From the NCBI RefSeq assembly GCF_004000275.1, contig NZ_RCIP01000003.1:186001-250000 (forward strand): a stretch of 64,000 bases of DNA, written 5' to 3'. Below are positions 25,938-33,875 of this stretch, piece by piece. The translations under genes and the position numbers were made by a program. The notes beneath the pieces were generated by a model. It had not been told where the DNA came from. It did no database searches and saw only the letters and a list, made by a program, of their open reading frames with translations. The stretch is from Saccharospirillum alexandrii. Lineage in GTDB: Bacteria; Pseudomonadota; Gammaproteobacteria; Pseudomonadales; Natronospirillaceae. Every line of letters begins with the position of its first letter. Position 1 is the stretch's first letter.

Positions 25938-26046
25938 GCACAACCTCGACTCGATAGTAATTGAGCGACAGCATACCAAAAGCCATCGCACCCAGGACAG
26001 CCTGTTCAGCTGGGCTTCAACAGCAACCCTGCCAGATCAGGTGGCT

Positions 26047-26502
26047 TTAGTCCTGTTTCAACTGGTACATGATGAAGTCGCTGGGGCCTCCGGTGTATCG
26101 GTCGTAGAAACCACGCCCCCGCTCATTGAAATGCTGGGTAATCCACCGCAAGGCAGGCCAGCCACGGTCACTGGCAAGGGCTTGCAGCGCTTCGAACAGA
26201 GCATCCGCCGCGCCTCTGCCGCGTGCGGCCGGGTCAACAAACATGTCATCCAGAAAACCCACATCACAGCCACCCAGTGGACGCGGGCAGGCACGAACAT
26301 GAGCCAGACCAACGACGGCACCCGCTTCGTCACACACCACCAGCCCTTCGAGTACATGGTTTGGGTCGAGCAGCCAATCCCATACCCGGTCGGCGGTCGC
26401 ATCATCCATTGGAACGCTATAGAAGTCGGCGTAGCCGTTAAACAGGGCGCGCCAGTCGGGTTTGTCTTCCAGGGTTACAAAGCGGGTCTGGTGGTGTGGC
26501 AT
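26047..26502 (-). CDS. GNAT-family N-acetyltransferase
   Basis: The ATG at 26502 follows AGGAGA (151 residues). The acetyl-CoA loop is present as VDPAARGRGAADALF (motif A, R/Q-x-x-G-x-G/A), preceded by the strand GLAHVRACP and followed by a C-terminal aromatic-rich region. The acceptor cannot be predicted. It stands alone between hisC and a DUF1415 gene, all on the same strand. Confidence 0.85.
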   Translation of the reverse strand: MPHHQTRFVTLEDKPDWRALFNGYADFYSVPMDDATADRVWDWLLDPNHVLEGLVVCDEAGAVVGLAHVRACPRPLGGCDVGFLDDMFVDPAARGRGAADALFEALQALASDRGWPALRWITQHFNERGRGFYDRYTGGPSDFIMYQLKQD

Positions 26503-26599
26503 GGTCTTTCTCCTAGCTGGGGTGACTGGGAAAGGGGTACGCTCCGGTTCGTCACAGCGATCACCCGGCAAGTCGCCATTGGGGCACGGTTAAGGCCGT

Positions 26600-27205
26600 T
26601 TACTGGCCGCCGCCAGTCGCCAGACACCCGGCCAACAGGGCTTTCATCTTTTCTGTGCCCATGTCATTCATCATTTGAATGTTGTTATCCGGAATGGCGT
26701 CGACATCCGGGTAGGCATCGATGGCCGCTTCGAGGGAATCTTCGCGCAGCAGGTGCAGCATGGGATAAGGCGAACGGTTGGTGTAGTTTTCCGGGTCATC
26801 GCGCTCGGTACCACCAAACTGGTATTTGGGGTGAAAGCTCGCGATCTGGAAGATGCCTTCCAACTCCAGTTCGATCAGCAGGCCTTCGGCGACTCCTAGG
26901 AAATCGTTGTAATCGTAAAAGCTCTCGTAGATCCGCGGGTGAATCAGCAGGGTGGTTTCAATGCGGTCTTCCCCGGCCAGAAACAGCAACTCATCTTGCA
27001 ACGCTTCGATCAGCGCGGCTTCGGAGGTGGCGTGGGTCACGCTGAACCGCACCCGGTTTTTCACCAGCTCGCGCTTGGCAAAGGGGCAGAGGTTCAGGTC
27101 GATCACAACCTGTTCAACCCAGGCGCGGGTCTGGGCAATCACTGTGGCGTCGTCGTGCACGGGCAAACCTTCAAATCGATGAATGTCAGCCGCGCAGTGT
27201 ATCAC
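26600..27205 (-). CDS. DUF1415 family protein
   Basis: This protein of up to 201 residues matches the DUF1415 family, with the conserved VIDLNLCPFAKRE block, the FHPKYQFGG motif and an NRSPYPMLHLLRE segment. Conserved Cys and His residues suggest a small enzyme or metal-binding protein, but no function is established. The first codons may be overcalled; a GTG at residue 16 is possible. It is divergent from trpR across the trp operator. Confidence 0.8.
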   Translation of the reverse strand: MIHCAADIHRFEGLPVHDDATVIAQTRAWVEQVVIDLNLCPFAKRELVKNRVRFSVTHATSEAALIEALQDELLFLAGEDRIETTLLIHPRIYESFYDYNDFLGVAEGLLIELELEGIFQIASFHPKYQFGGTERDDPENYTNRSPYPMLHLLREDSLEAAIDAYPDVDAIPDNNIQMMNDMGTEKMKALLAGCLATGGGQ

Positions 27206-27221
27206 CGCTGACTGAAAAGGC

Positions 27222-27265
27222 TTGACTTCAAACAGCCAGTTGGTATCGTACTAGTACGCTAGTAC
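27222..27265 (+). promoter_or_regulatory. trp promoter and TrpR operator
   Basis: A -35 box TTGACT (27222-27227) and a -10-like TATCGT (27244-27249, 16-bp spacer) are followed at once by the palindrome GTACTAG-TACG-CTAGTAC (27248-27265). This is almost identical to the enterobacterial TrpR operator (GTACTAG arms). It precedes trpR and trpEG, so repression by tryptophan-bound TrpR of its own gene and of anthranilate synthase is strongly implied. Confidence 0.9.
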
Positions 27266-27303
27266 ATACCAGCGACCCACAACACTACTTGCAGCCAATA
27301 CCG

Positions 27304-27546
27304 ATGACCGACGACCCGTATAAAGCCGAGTTGATACGCCATTTGCTGACCATCGACTCGCCCGATGCTATGGATACCGCCCTGGAGAGCCTGCTGACCC
27401 CGGCGGAATACCAGGAAATCAGTAAGCGCCTGCAAATCTTCAAGCTGCTTAACGAGGGCGTGGCCCACCGCAAAATCGCTGAATTGCTGGGTGTGGGCAT
27501 TGCCACGGTATCGCGGGGCTCGCGGGCCCTGCGCGACACCCACTGA
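27304..27546 (+). CDS. trpR: Trp operon repressor
   Basis: Eighty residues from the ATG at 27304 (a TTG start at 27289 would add five). The protein is an all-helical TrpR-family repressor with the helix-turn-helix HRKIAELLGVGIATVSRGS and the preceding TPAEYQEISKRLQIFKLLNEG helices. It is shorter than the roughly 108-residue E. coli TrpR, mainly at the N-terminus. A perfect trp operator lies just upstream and trpE follows 42 bp later, so autoregulation and control of trpEG are expected. A YerC-like paralogue is the alternative. Confidence 0.88.
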   Translation: MTDDPYKAELIRHLLTIDSPDAMDTALESLLTPAEYQEISKRLQIFKLLNEGVAHRKIAELLGVGIATVSRGSRALRDTH

Positions 27547-27588
27547 CCCTACCCACATCAACGGAACCCACCTTGCCAGGATGCCTTT

Positions 27589-28983
27589 ATGTCTGACATG
27601 CCCAAACCCTTTACGCTGCCGCGCAAACCGCACTACGTGAAGCTGGCCGCTGACTGCGATTTTTTTCAGTTGTTCAAAAAGATCGATAAGCAGTTCGATA
27701 CTTGCTACATGCTGGAGTCGCTCGGTGAAGACAGCCACATTGCCCGGCATTCCATCATCGGGTTTGATCCGGAATATTGCCTGTATGCCAACGGCCAGGA
27801 ACTGACCATTGAAGACCGCGACGGCCATTCCAATACCTATTCAAGCAGCAACCCGTATGACTTATTGCGCAGCCTGATGCCGCAGAACATCATTTCGCGG
27901 AAGTACGCGGGCGGGCTGTCTGGCTACCTGGGCTACGATGCGATGCAGTATTTCGAGCCGACGCTGCAGCTAAAGGCCAATGATGACTTCGACACCTTTC
28001 GGTTTGGTTTGTACAAAGATGGCCTGATTCTCGACAAAATGACCGGTGAGGTTACCTACTTTTATTACGACAACAGCCGCTATGATTTTCTGCAGTCGCT
28101 CATCGAATCTGACGACGTGCCGAATGGTGAGCTTCGCATAACCGCACTCGGCGATACCATGAGCCAGACAGAACACGCTGTGGCCGTGGCGAAAGTTAAG
28201 CAGGACATCATCGACGGCAAGATATTTCAGTGCGAAGTCGGTTTTAAAAAGCGCTTCAAAATTGAAGGCGACACGTTGGCCCTTTACGAAAAAATGCGGG
28301 AAATAAATCCGTCGCCGCAGATGTACTATGTGAAATTCGGCGCGCAGAAATTGGTGGGCGCCAGCCCGGAAATGCTGTTTCGTTTGCGCCAGGGCGAGAT
28401 GGAAACCTTCCCGCTGGCGGGCACCACCAAGCGCGGCGCCAATGCCCAGGAAGATACGCAGTACGCCCGCGCTCTGCTGAACGACCCGAAAGAAATTGCC
28501 GAGCACAATATGATTGTCGACCTGCACCGCAACGACATTGGTCGCGTAGCGCAGTTCGGCACGGTAAAAGTGCGCAGCCTGATGGACATTAAACGCTTCA
28601 GCCATGTGCAGCATATTTCCAGCGAGATCGTCGGCATTATGGCCGAGGGTGAAGACATGTTCTCAGCCCTGGCCAGCAATTTCCCGGCGGGCACGCTGAC
28701 CGGGGCACCCAAAATTGAAGCCATGAAAATCATCAATGATCTGGAGACTGATGGGCGTGGTCCCTATGGTGGGGCCGTCGGTCAGTTCTCGTTCAATGGC
28801 GATTGCACCTTCGCCATTCCCATCCGTACGGTATTTGTGAACGGCGAGCGCGCCTATGTGCAAACCTGCGGTGGCAATGTCTACGACAGCAACGCCGACG
28901 ATGAGTATGAGGAAATTCGTCGCAAGTTTGCGGGCACACGCAAGGCGCTGGAGCCTTTTATGGATTCGGAGGCGTCGGCATGA
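27589..28983 (+). CDS. trpE: Anthranilate synthase component I
   Basis: This 464-residue chorismate-utilising enzyme has the feedback-site motif MLES near the N-terminus and the catalytic blocks PLAGTTKRG, EHNMIVDLHRNDIGR and FPAGTLTGAPK, plus a GRGPYGGAVG loop. It makes anthranilate from chorismate with ammonia delivered by the glutaminase subunit. Its stop overlaps the trpG start by 4 bp. The sequence is a somewhat divergent TrpE lineage (GDCTFAIPIRT in place of the usual CFAI motif context), but a pabB assignment is disfavoured by the trpR and trp operator next to it. Confidence 0.9.
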   Translation: MSDMPKPFTLPRKPHYVKLAADCDFFQLFKKIDKQFDTCYMLESLGEDSHIARHSIIGFDPEYCLYANGQELTIEDRDGHSNTYSSSNPYDLLRSLMPQNIISRKYAGGLSGYLGYDAMQYFEPTLQLKANDDFDTFRFGLYKDGLILDKMTGEVTYFYYDNSRYDFLQSLIESDDVPNGELRITALGDTMSQTEHAVAVAKVKQDIIDGKIFQCEVGFKKRFKIEGDTLALYEKMREINPSPQMYYVKFGAQKLVGASPEMLFRLRQGEMETFPLAGTTKRGANAQEDTQYARALLNDPKEIAEHNMIVDLHRNDIGRVAQFGTVKVRSLMDIKRFSHVQHISSEIVGIMAEGEDMFSALASNFPAGTLTGAPKIEAMKIINDLETDGRGPYGGAVGQFSFNGDCTFAIPIRTVFVNGERAYVQTCGGNVYDSNADDEYEEIRRKFAGTRKALEPFMDSEASA

Positions 28984-29654
28984 ACATCCTGATCATCGAC
29001 AACTACGATTCGTTCACCTATAACCTCTACCAGTTTATTGGGGAAATTCTGACGTCGGCCAAGAACCGGGGCACGATTGAGCAGTTCGAGATTCTGGTGC
29101 GCCGCAACGACCAAATCAGCTTTGACGACATTAATGCAATGGCGCCGGATCGAATCATCATTTCGCCTGGCCCGGGCTCACCGGATGATGAGCGTTACTT
29201 TGGTGTCTGTGCCGACGTCATCGAGAAACTGGGTAAAACGACACCCCTGCTCGGGGTGTGCCTGGGCATGCAGGGCATTGTGCATGTATTTGGCGGCCAA
29301 GTGGTTAAGGCGCCATTGCCGATGCACGGCAAAATCAGCCCGGTCACACACAACGGCCAGTCGGTGTTTCGCGGCGTGCCGGATCAGCTGGATGTGATGC
29401 GTTATCACTCGCTGATCGCCGCGGCTGAAACCTTACCCGAGTGTTTACAGGTTACCGCCTCGGTCGGAGACCTGAGTGCAGAGGATTTTGAAGATCGGGA
29501 GCGACTGGCCCGGGGTGGGAATTTCGAATTAATGGGAGTTAAGCATCGCGATTATCCGATTCACGGCATTCAGTTTCATCCGGAGTCGTTTGCGACTGAA
29601 GGGGGCAAGGAATTGATTGCGAATTTTCTGTTTATTGAGGACGAACAGGAGTAA
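28980..29654 (+). CDS. trpG: Anthranilate synthase component II, glutamine amidotransferase
   Basis: This 224-residue class I amidotransferase has the nucleophile elbow GVCLGMQ, the oxyanion block IISPGPGSP and the catalytic His-Glu pair in IQFHPESFATEGG. It releases ammonia from glutamine for the overlapping trpE product. It carries an insertion of about 25 residues before the FHPES block. The operon ends here; trpD and trpC are not in the window. Confidence 0.92.
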   Translation: MNILIIDNYDSFTYNLYQFIGEILTSAKNRGTIEQFEILVRRNDQISFDDINAMAPDRIIISPGPGSPDDERYFGVCADVIEKLGKTTPLLGVCLGMQGIVHVFGGQVVKAPLPMHGKISPVTHNGQSVFRGVPDQLDVMRYHSLIAAAETLPECLQVTASVGDLSAEDFEDRERLARGGNFELMGVKHRDYPIHGIQFHPESFATEGGKELIANFLFIEDEQE

Positions 29655-29687
29655 CACTATTTGCCTGGTACGTTAACCCCCAGGGCG

Positions 29688-29716
29688 AACGCTCTCCCTG
29701 GGCGCGGGAGAGCGTT
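29688..29716 (+). terminator. Hairpin terminator after trpEG
   Basis: An 11-bp perfect stem (AACGCTCTCCC with GGGAGAGCGTT) around a seven-base loop is followed by TTT. It sits 34 bp after the trpG stop and just before the convergent DUF1304 gene. It probably ends trp transcription and may act on both strands. The T run is short. Confidence 0.65.
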
Positions 29717-29730
29717 TGAAGGGCTGGCCG

Positions 29731-30102
29731 CTAGCCACCGCTGAACGGCGCAACGATGCCAAGCACCACCAACGCTACAATGGCCGGTACTGCCTGCACC
29801 CATAAAATCTTGCGGCTGACGGTGGCGGCCCCATAAACCCCTGCAACAATGACGCAACTGAGAAAGAAGATCATGACCGGGACACCGGCCGTGCCAAGTA
29901 ACAATCCCCAGAGCAAACCCGCAACCAGAAAGCCATTATAAAGGCCCTGGTTAGCGGCCATTACTTTGGTTACTTCGGCTTTTTCGGCGTTCATGCCAAA
30001 CACCTTGCGGCCAATCGGTGACGTCCATAAAAACATTTCCAGCACCAAAAAACCGAGGTGCAGCAAGGCGACCAGCGCCACCAGCATTTGAGCTAAATAC
30101 AT
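29731..30102 (-). CDS. DUF1304 membrane protein
   Basis: The start is the ATG at 30102 (123 residues); the upstream extension overlaps gph and lacks a ribosome site. Four transmembrane helices are evident, with the family motif HLGFLVLEMFLW in the first and NQGLYNGFLVAG in the second. Function of the family is unknown. It lies downstream of gph on the same strand with a 26-bp gap. Confidence 0.82.
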   Translation of the reverse strand: MYLAQMLVALVALLHLGFLVLEMFLWTSPIGRKVFGMNAEKAEVTKVMAANQGLYNGFLVAGLLWGLLLGTAGVPVMIFFLSCVIVAGVYGAATVSRKILWVQAVPAIVALVVLGIVAPFSGG

Positions 30103-30128
30103 CACAGAGGTCCTTGTGTGAGGAAGGG

Positions 30129-30806
30129 TTAGTGCTGTGGCGCAGGGCTTGCAGCGGCCAGACACAGCGCAACGACAGACTCGAAGTCATCGACAATGGC
30201 CAATGGATGAAACGCTTCCAGCGGCACATTGCCATGATAACCATAACCGACGGCAATGCCACGCATCCCAAGAGCATGGGCCGGCTTAAGGTCGTTTTCA
30301 GAATCCCCGACCATGATGGCTTCGGCCGGTTCAATGCCGAATTCGGCACACACCTGAACCAGGCTTTGCGGGTCGGGCTTGGGCCGCTCGACTTCGTCGC
30401 CGCACACTACCCGGTCAAAGAAGGGCGCCAGCCCCAGTTCAGCCAGAAAGGTGCCGGTAAAGTGAGAGCTTTTATTGGTAATGCAAGCCAGCCTGAGCCC
30501 CTGGTGTTGCAAGGTTGCCAGGCCCTTGATGACGCCGGGGTAAATATCAGCCTGCATCAGCGTACGCTGATAAGCCTCGCGAAACAGCGCATGTGCCCTG
30601 CTGGCATCGTCTTCGTAACCGTGGCTGTAGAGGCCGCGCTCAACCAGTTTTTCCGGCCCATTGCCGACCCAACGGCGCACATCGTCGATGCTGCAGCCGT
30701 GACCGGTGAGCGTGGTTAATACCTCATTGAGCGCGGCGTGAATGCCGCGCGCACTGTCGACCAGAGTGCCGTCGAGATCAAAGAGTATGGCCGTTACCGG
30801 TGTCAC
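30129..30806 (-). CDS. gph: Phosphoglycolate phosphatase
   Basis: This 225-residue HAD phosphatase has motif I FDLDGTLVDS, motif II ACITNKS, the Lys in RPKPDPQSL and motif III MVGDSENDL. Length and motifs fit Gph, which dephosphorylates 2-phosphoglycolate arising from DNA repair. Its start overlaps the upstream HAD gene by 4 bp, and rpe lies further upstream on the same strand. This is the common rpe-gph linkage with an extra HAD gene inserted. Confidence 0.88.
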   Translation of the reverse strand: MTPVTAILFDLDGTLVDSARGIHAALNEVLTTLTGHGCSIDDVRRWVGNGPEKLVERGLYSHGYEDDASRAHALFREAYQRTLMQADIYPGVIKGLATLQHQGLRLACITNKSSHFTGTFLAELGLAPFFDRVVCGDEVERPKPDPQSLVQVCAEFGIEPAEAIMVGDSENDLKPAHALGMRGIAVGYGYHGNVPLEAFHPLAIVDDFESVVALCLAAASPAPQH

Positions 30807-31633
30807 AGACTGAAGCCGTAACGCTCTGCCAGGAAATAGGCAATGGCGCTGTCGGTGTTCTTGCCGATGATGCCGGTCGATACGGCTTTTACTTCATCGA
30901 GGGCGTTTTCCATGGCGTAAGCTTCGTCGGCGAGCTTGAACATGCTGACATCGTTGTCTGAATCGCCAAAGCAGACCAGGCGCTTGGCCCCGGTCTGACG
31001 CTGCAGAAACTTAACCGCATCGCCCTTGGTGCCGCTGATGTGGTGAATGTCCATCCAGTAATAGCCTTCGCGGTACATATCGGGCCCGGCGTAGACTTGC
31101 ACATTGGGCATGTCGGCCAGTTCTTCGGCCATGTACAGGACTTTCTGGTTCTCAGTCACGGCGAAGACGTTCAGAATCTGCTCCTGAATCGAGGAAAAAT
31201 CGGAGTTCAATTGCACGTTGATCGCCTGGCTTTCCATGTATTTGGCCCAGGCTTCTTCACGCTCGGTGCCGATGCGGCGAATCACGGCACCAATGCGGTC
31301 TTCGTGGTCCAGGGTATTCAGCCAGGGGTTAATGCCGTGCACTTCGAGGCGACGGCAAACTTCAACCAGCTCCATCGGGTCCATCGGCTGGGCGTTGATG
31401 CGCACGTTTTCGTTCAGATCCCAGATCAGCACGCCGTTTTTGTACGCCTGGGGATGGCGGAACCGCACATCAGGCAGGGCTTCGCGACCGCCATGCGGCA
31501 TACGGCCGGTGGCGACGGTCCAGGCAACGCCCAGCTCATCCAGTTTGTTCAACGCAGTGCGCGTCAGGTCCGTTATGCAATCTTCGCCGTCAATCAGCGT
31601 GCCGTCGAGGTCAAATACCAATAATTCTTCCAC
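30803..31633 (-). CDS. HAD-family hydrolase, Cof-like
   Basis: This 276-residue protein has motif I FDLDGTLIDGED, a large cap domain (about 80-200) characteristic of type IIB HADs and motif III CFGDSDNDVSMF followed by AYAMENA. Cof-type enzymes dephosphorylate sugar phosphates or flavin/pyridoxal phosphates. It is co-transcribed with gph (4-bp overlap). Substrate is unknown. Confidence 0.82.
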   Translation of the reverse strand: MEELLVFDLDGTLIDGEDCITDLTRTALNKLDELGVAWTVATGRMPHGGREALPDVRFRHPQAYKNGVLIWDLNENVRINAQPMDPMELVEVCRRLEVHGINPWLNTLDHEDRIGAVIRRIGTEREEAWAKYMESQAINVQLNSDFSSIQEQILNVFAVTENQKVLYMAEELADMPNVQVYAGPDMYREGYYWMDIHHISGTKGDAVKFLQRQTGAKRLVCFGDSDNDVSMFKLADEAYAMENALDEVKAVSTGIIGKNTDSAIAYFLAERYGFSL

Positions 31634-31711
31634 AGGATCTCCCGGGTGAGTAGCGGTGCATACGCGGCACCGCTTAAATAAAACATCATTATGAAGCCGA
31701 AATGCTAACCA

Positions 31712-31914
31712 CTCACGTTTCGGAGTTCGCTAGCAAAGGATTAGCATCGGACGCCAGGCAGGGCTATCGAGGGTGGTCCGCAGCAGGGATGCTGCGGTCC
31801 AGGCCCGAATCGTCGGACCGCCATGGACAGGTTTACGCCGACCCTCGATAGCCCTGCCTGGTGGCCGGTGCGGACGACTGACAACGAAGCCAGCCGCGAA
31901 CTCCGAAACGTGAG
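31712..31914 (+). repeat. Large palindromic element, copy 1
   Basis: Perfect 19-bp outer arms (31712-31730 and 31896-31914) and perfect 21-bp inner arms (31754-31774 and 31841-31861) enclose a core with the hairpin CCGCAGC-AGGGAT-GCTGCGG. A second part contains CCATGGACAGGTTTACGCCGA. The core is shared with the copies near 33.6, 40.4 and 59.5 kb, but the arms are different in sequence. Compared with those copies, this core carries a 15-base insertion between the two GGA loops. It lies just downstream of rpe, in the gap of 333 bp before the HAD gene. Confidence 0.85.
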
Positions 31915-31966
31915 TAAAAAACACATTGTTAACGCCATTGCGCCACCAACCGGGTAGCAACCCCAG

Positions 31967-32644
31967 TCAGGCGCTGCGGGTTTTGGCCAGTTCCTCGCGC
32001 ATGTCGGCGATACGGGTTTTATAGTCATCGGCATTAAAAATGGCCGACCCGGCAACGAACGCATCGGCGCCAGCCTCAGCGATGGCCCGAATATTATCGA
32101 CTTTCACGCCGCCGTCGACTTCCAACCGGATATCGCGGCCCGAGGCTTGTATACGGGCGCGGGCGTCGCGCAGTTTATCGAGCGCGGAAGGCAGGAATGA
32201 CTGACCGCCGAAACCGGGGTTGACCGACATAATCAGCACTTGATCGATCTTGTCCATCACGTAATCCAGATAATGCAGCGGGGTGGCCGGGTTGAAGACC
32301 AGGCCGGCCTTGCAGCCGCCGTCGCGAATCAGCTGCAGCGATCGATCGATGTGGTCGCTGGCTTCCGGGTGAAAGGTAATGATGCTGGCGCCAGCCTCAA
32401 TAAAGTCGCCAATCAGCCGATCTACTGGAGACACCATCAGGTGCACGTCGATGGGCGCGGTCACGCCGTGATTGCGCAATGCCTTGCACACCATGGGGCC
32501 GATGGTCAGGTTGGGCACGTAGTGGTTGTCCATCACATCGAAGTGGACCCAGTCGGCACCGGCGTTCAGGACGGCATCCACTTCTTCGCCCAGGCGGGCA
32601 AAATCGGCGGACAATATGGAGGGGGCTATGACAAAATCGGACAT
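31967..32644 (-). CDS. rpe: Ribulose-phosphate 3-epimerase
   Basis: The start is the ATG at 32644 (225 residues, beginning [15 protein letters not shown]); a longer frame has no support. This TIM-barrel enzyme shows the family motifs [30 protein letters not shown] and EVDGGV, with the metal-binding His and Asp residues. It interconverts ribulose-5-P and xylulose-5-P in the pentose phosphate pathway. It heads the rpe-HAD-gph group, separated from the HAD gene by a large palindromic element. Confidence 0.95.
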   Translation of the reverse strand: MSDFVIAPSILSADFARLGEEVDAVLNAGADWVHFDVMDNHYVPNLTIGPMVCKALRNHGVTAPIDVHLMVSPVDRLIGDFIEAGASIITFHPEASDHIDRSLQLIRDGGCKAGLVFNPATPLHYLDYVMDKIDQVLIMSVNPGFGGQSFLPSALDKLRDARARIQASGRDIRLEVDGGVKVDNIRAIAEAGADAFVAGSAIFNADDYKTRIADMREELAKTRSA

Positions 32645-32747
32645 TTCGGGGCGTCTCACGGCTGGCGGAACGCCCATTCTAGTGACTGCCAGAGGGAGGT
32701 CAAACGCCAATGTGTCCGACCAGCGATAAAACCCGGGTCACCAACCG

Positions 32748-33563
32748 ATGACAAAACGCTCCCTGCTGCTAACAGTCAGCCTGTGCGCCCTGCTCGCGGT
32801 TAGCGCTTTCAGCCGGGCAGAGGCGCTGGGCCAGGCGCGTGCCAACCACCTGAATGACCTGGCACAAGCCCGGGCCAATGCGCAAAATGGCGAAGAAGTC
32901 GTCATTCTTGGCGAAGGCGACAACGCCTTCCTGGGCCTAAGCCTGCAGCAACGCACAGCCACCCCACAGGGCGCGGTGCTGATTCTGCACGACCAGGGCC
33001 ACAACCCGGATTGGCCAGTGCTGCTGCAACAGGCTCGGACCTATTTGCCCGATGTTGGCTGGAACACCCTGTCGATCGCCCTGCCGCTGGTTGGCGGCTA
33101 TGCCACCGATGCCGAAACGACGCTCAACCGCATTGCGCTTGCGCTGCAACGCCTGAACCAGGACGGCCAGTTCAATCTGGTGATTCTGGGCTACGGTGAG
33201 GGCGCCTATTGGGGGGCCCGCTACCTCTCGGAACGGCTGCAGCCAGACCAGGAGATCGGCTACGGGCTGATGATGGTCAACGCCAAAACCATCGAACCCG
33301 ACCTGCCCGACCTGATCGGCAGCCTGAACATCGCCATTCTCGATTGGGTATCCGACGACGACCCGGCGGCGTTAAGTGCGGCCGATAACCGCCGCGCGGC
33401 CGCCCGACGCAACCAACTCGAACGCTTTACCCAGATCCGCGACCCCGGGCAAGCCTCGTTTTACAACCAGGCTACGCCCAATCGCACCACCCGGCGGCTC
33501 TGGGGCTGGCTACGCACCCGAATGGCCGGGCGTGAGGGTGAAGTTCGGACGGTTGAGGAGTAG
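32748..33563 (+). CDS. DUF3530 family alpha/beta-hydrolase-like exported protein
   Basis: This 271-residue protein has a signal peptide (about 1-24) and resembles the DUF3530 group of alpha/beta-hydrolase-fold proteins. The nucleophile elbow position reads GYGEG instead of G-x-S-x-G, so the usual catalytic serine is missing. VLILHDQGHNPDWP marks the oxyanion strand region. Function is unknown; if the elbow is correctly placed it is unlikely to be a classical esterase. It is divergent from rpe. Confidence 0.78.
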   Translation: MTKRSLLLTVSLCALLAVSAFSRAEALGQARANHLNDLAQARANAQNGEEVVILGEGDNAFLGLSLQQRTATPQGAVLILHDQGHNPDWPVLLQQARTYLPDVGWNTLSIALPLVGGYATDAETTLNRIALALQRLNQDGQFNLVILGYGEGAYWGARYLSERLQPDQEIGYGLMMVNAKTIEPDLPDLIGSLNIAILDWVSDDDPAALSAADNRRAAARRNQLERFTQIRDPGQASFYNQATPNRTTRRLWGWLRTRMAGREGEVRTVEE

Positions 33564-33632
33564 AGAACACCCTCCCCAGTGGTAGATTTCATCGCTACAA
33601 GCGATTCTTGTTGACCAAATGCAACCACCTAA

Positions 33633-33751
33633 CCGAGTGTTGGCTGCCGGGTGGGCCTATCCGGGGTAGTCCGCAGCATGGATGCTGCGGTCTAGGCCCC
33701 ATGGACGGGTTCACGCCGACCCCGGATAGGCCCGCCCGGTGGCCAACACGG
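33633..33751 (+). repeat. Large palindromic element, copy 2
   Basis: Near-perfect arms (GGGCCTATCCGGGG type, extending to CCGAGTGTTGGC and GGCCAACACGG at the ends) flank the core GTCCGCAGCATGGATGCTGCGG, followed by TCTAGGCCCCATGGACGGG and TTCACGCCGAC. The core is nearly identical to copies 4 and 5. The two GGA-containing loops are 23 bases apart. It occupies the 312-bp gap between the DUF3530 and HD-GYP genes; nothing else was recognised in that gap. Confidence 0.85.
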
Positions 33752-33875
33752 ATTTCTGACTCAGTTGCCAAGTAACCAACTATTTTGCCCCCAAAGGGGT
33801 CACTCCACCGCACATCTGGGCTATGCTTTTCTGCTGTGGCACTGCCAGTCGTTATCGGGACCTCAGGAGCGCAGT

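Noticed and set aside
27546-27589. trp leader peptide or attenuator before trpE
   Set aside because: The gap is only 42 bp with no tryptophan-rich short frame or competing hairpins.
31712-31914. Palindromic elements as integron attC sites or insertion sequences
   Set aside because: No integrase or transposase gene is nearby, no GTTRRRY-type core sites or short target duplications were recognised, and the element ends are not conserved between copies.
33765-33875. Longer N-terminus for the GAF/HD-GYP protein
   Set aside because: The extension has no ribosome site and no family-like sequence, whereas the ATG at 33876 follows CAGGAG.
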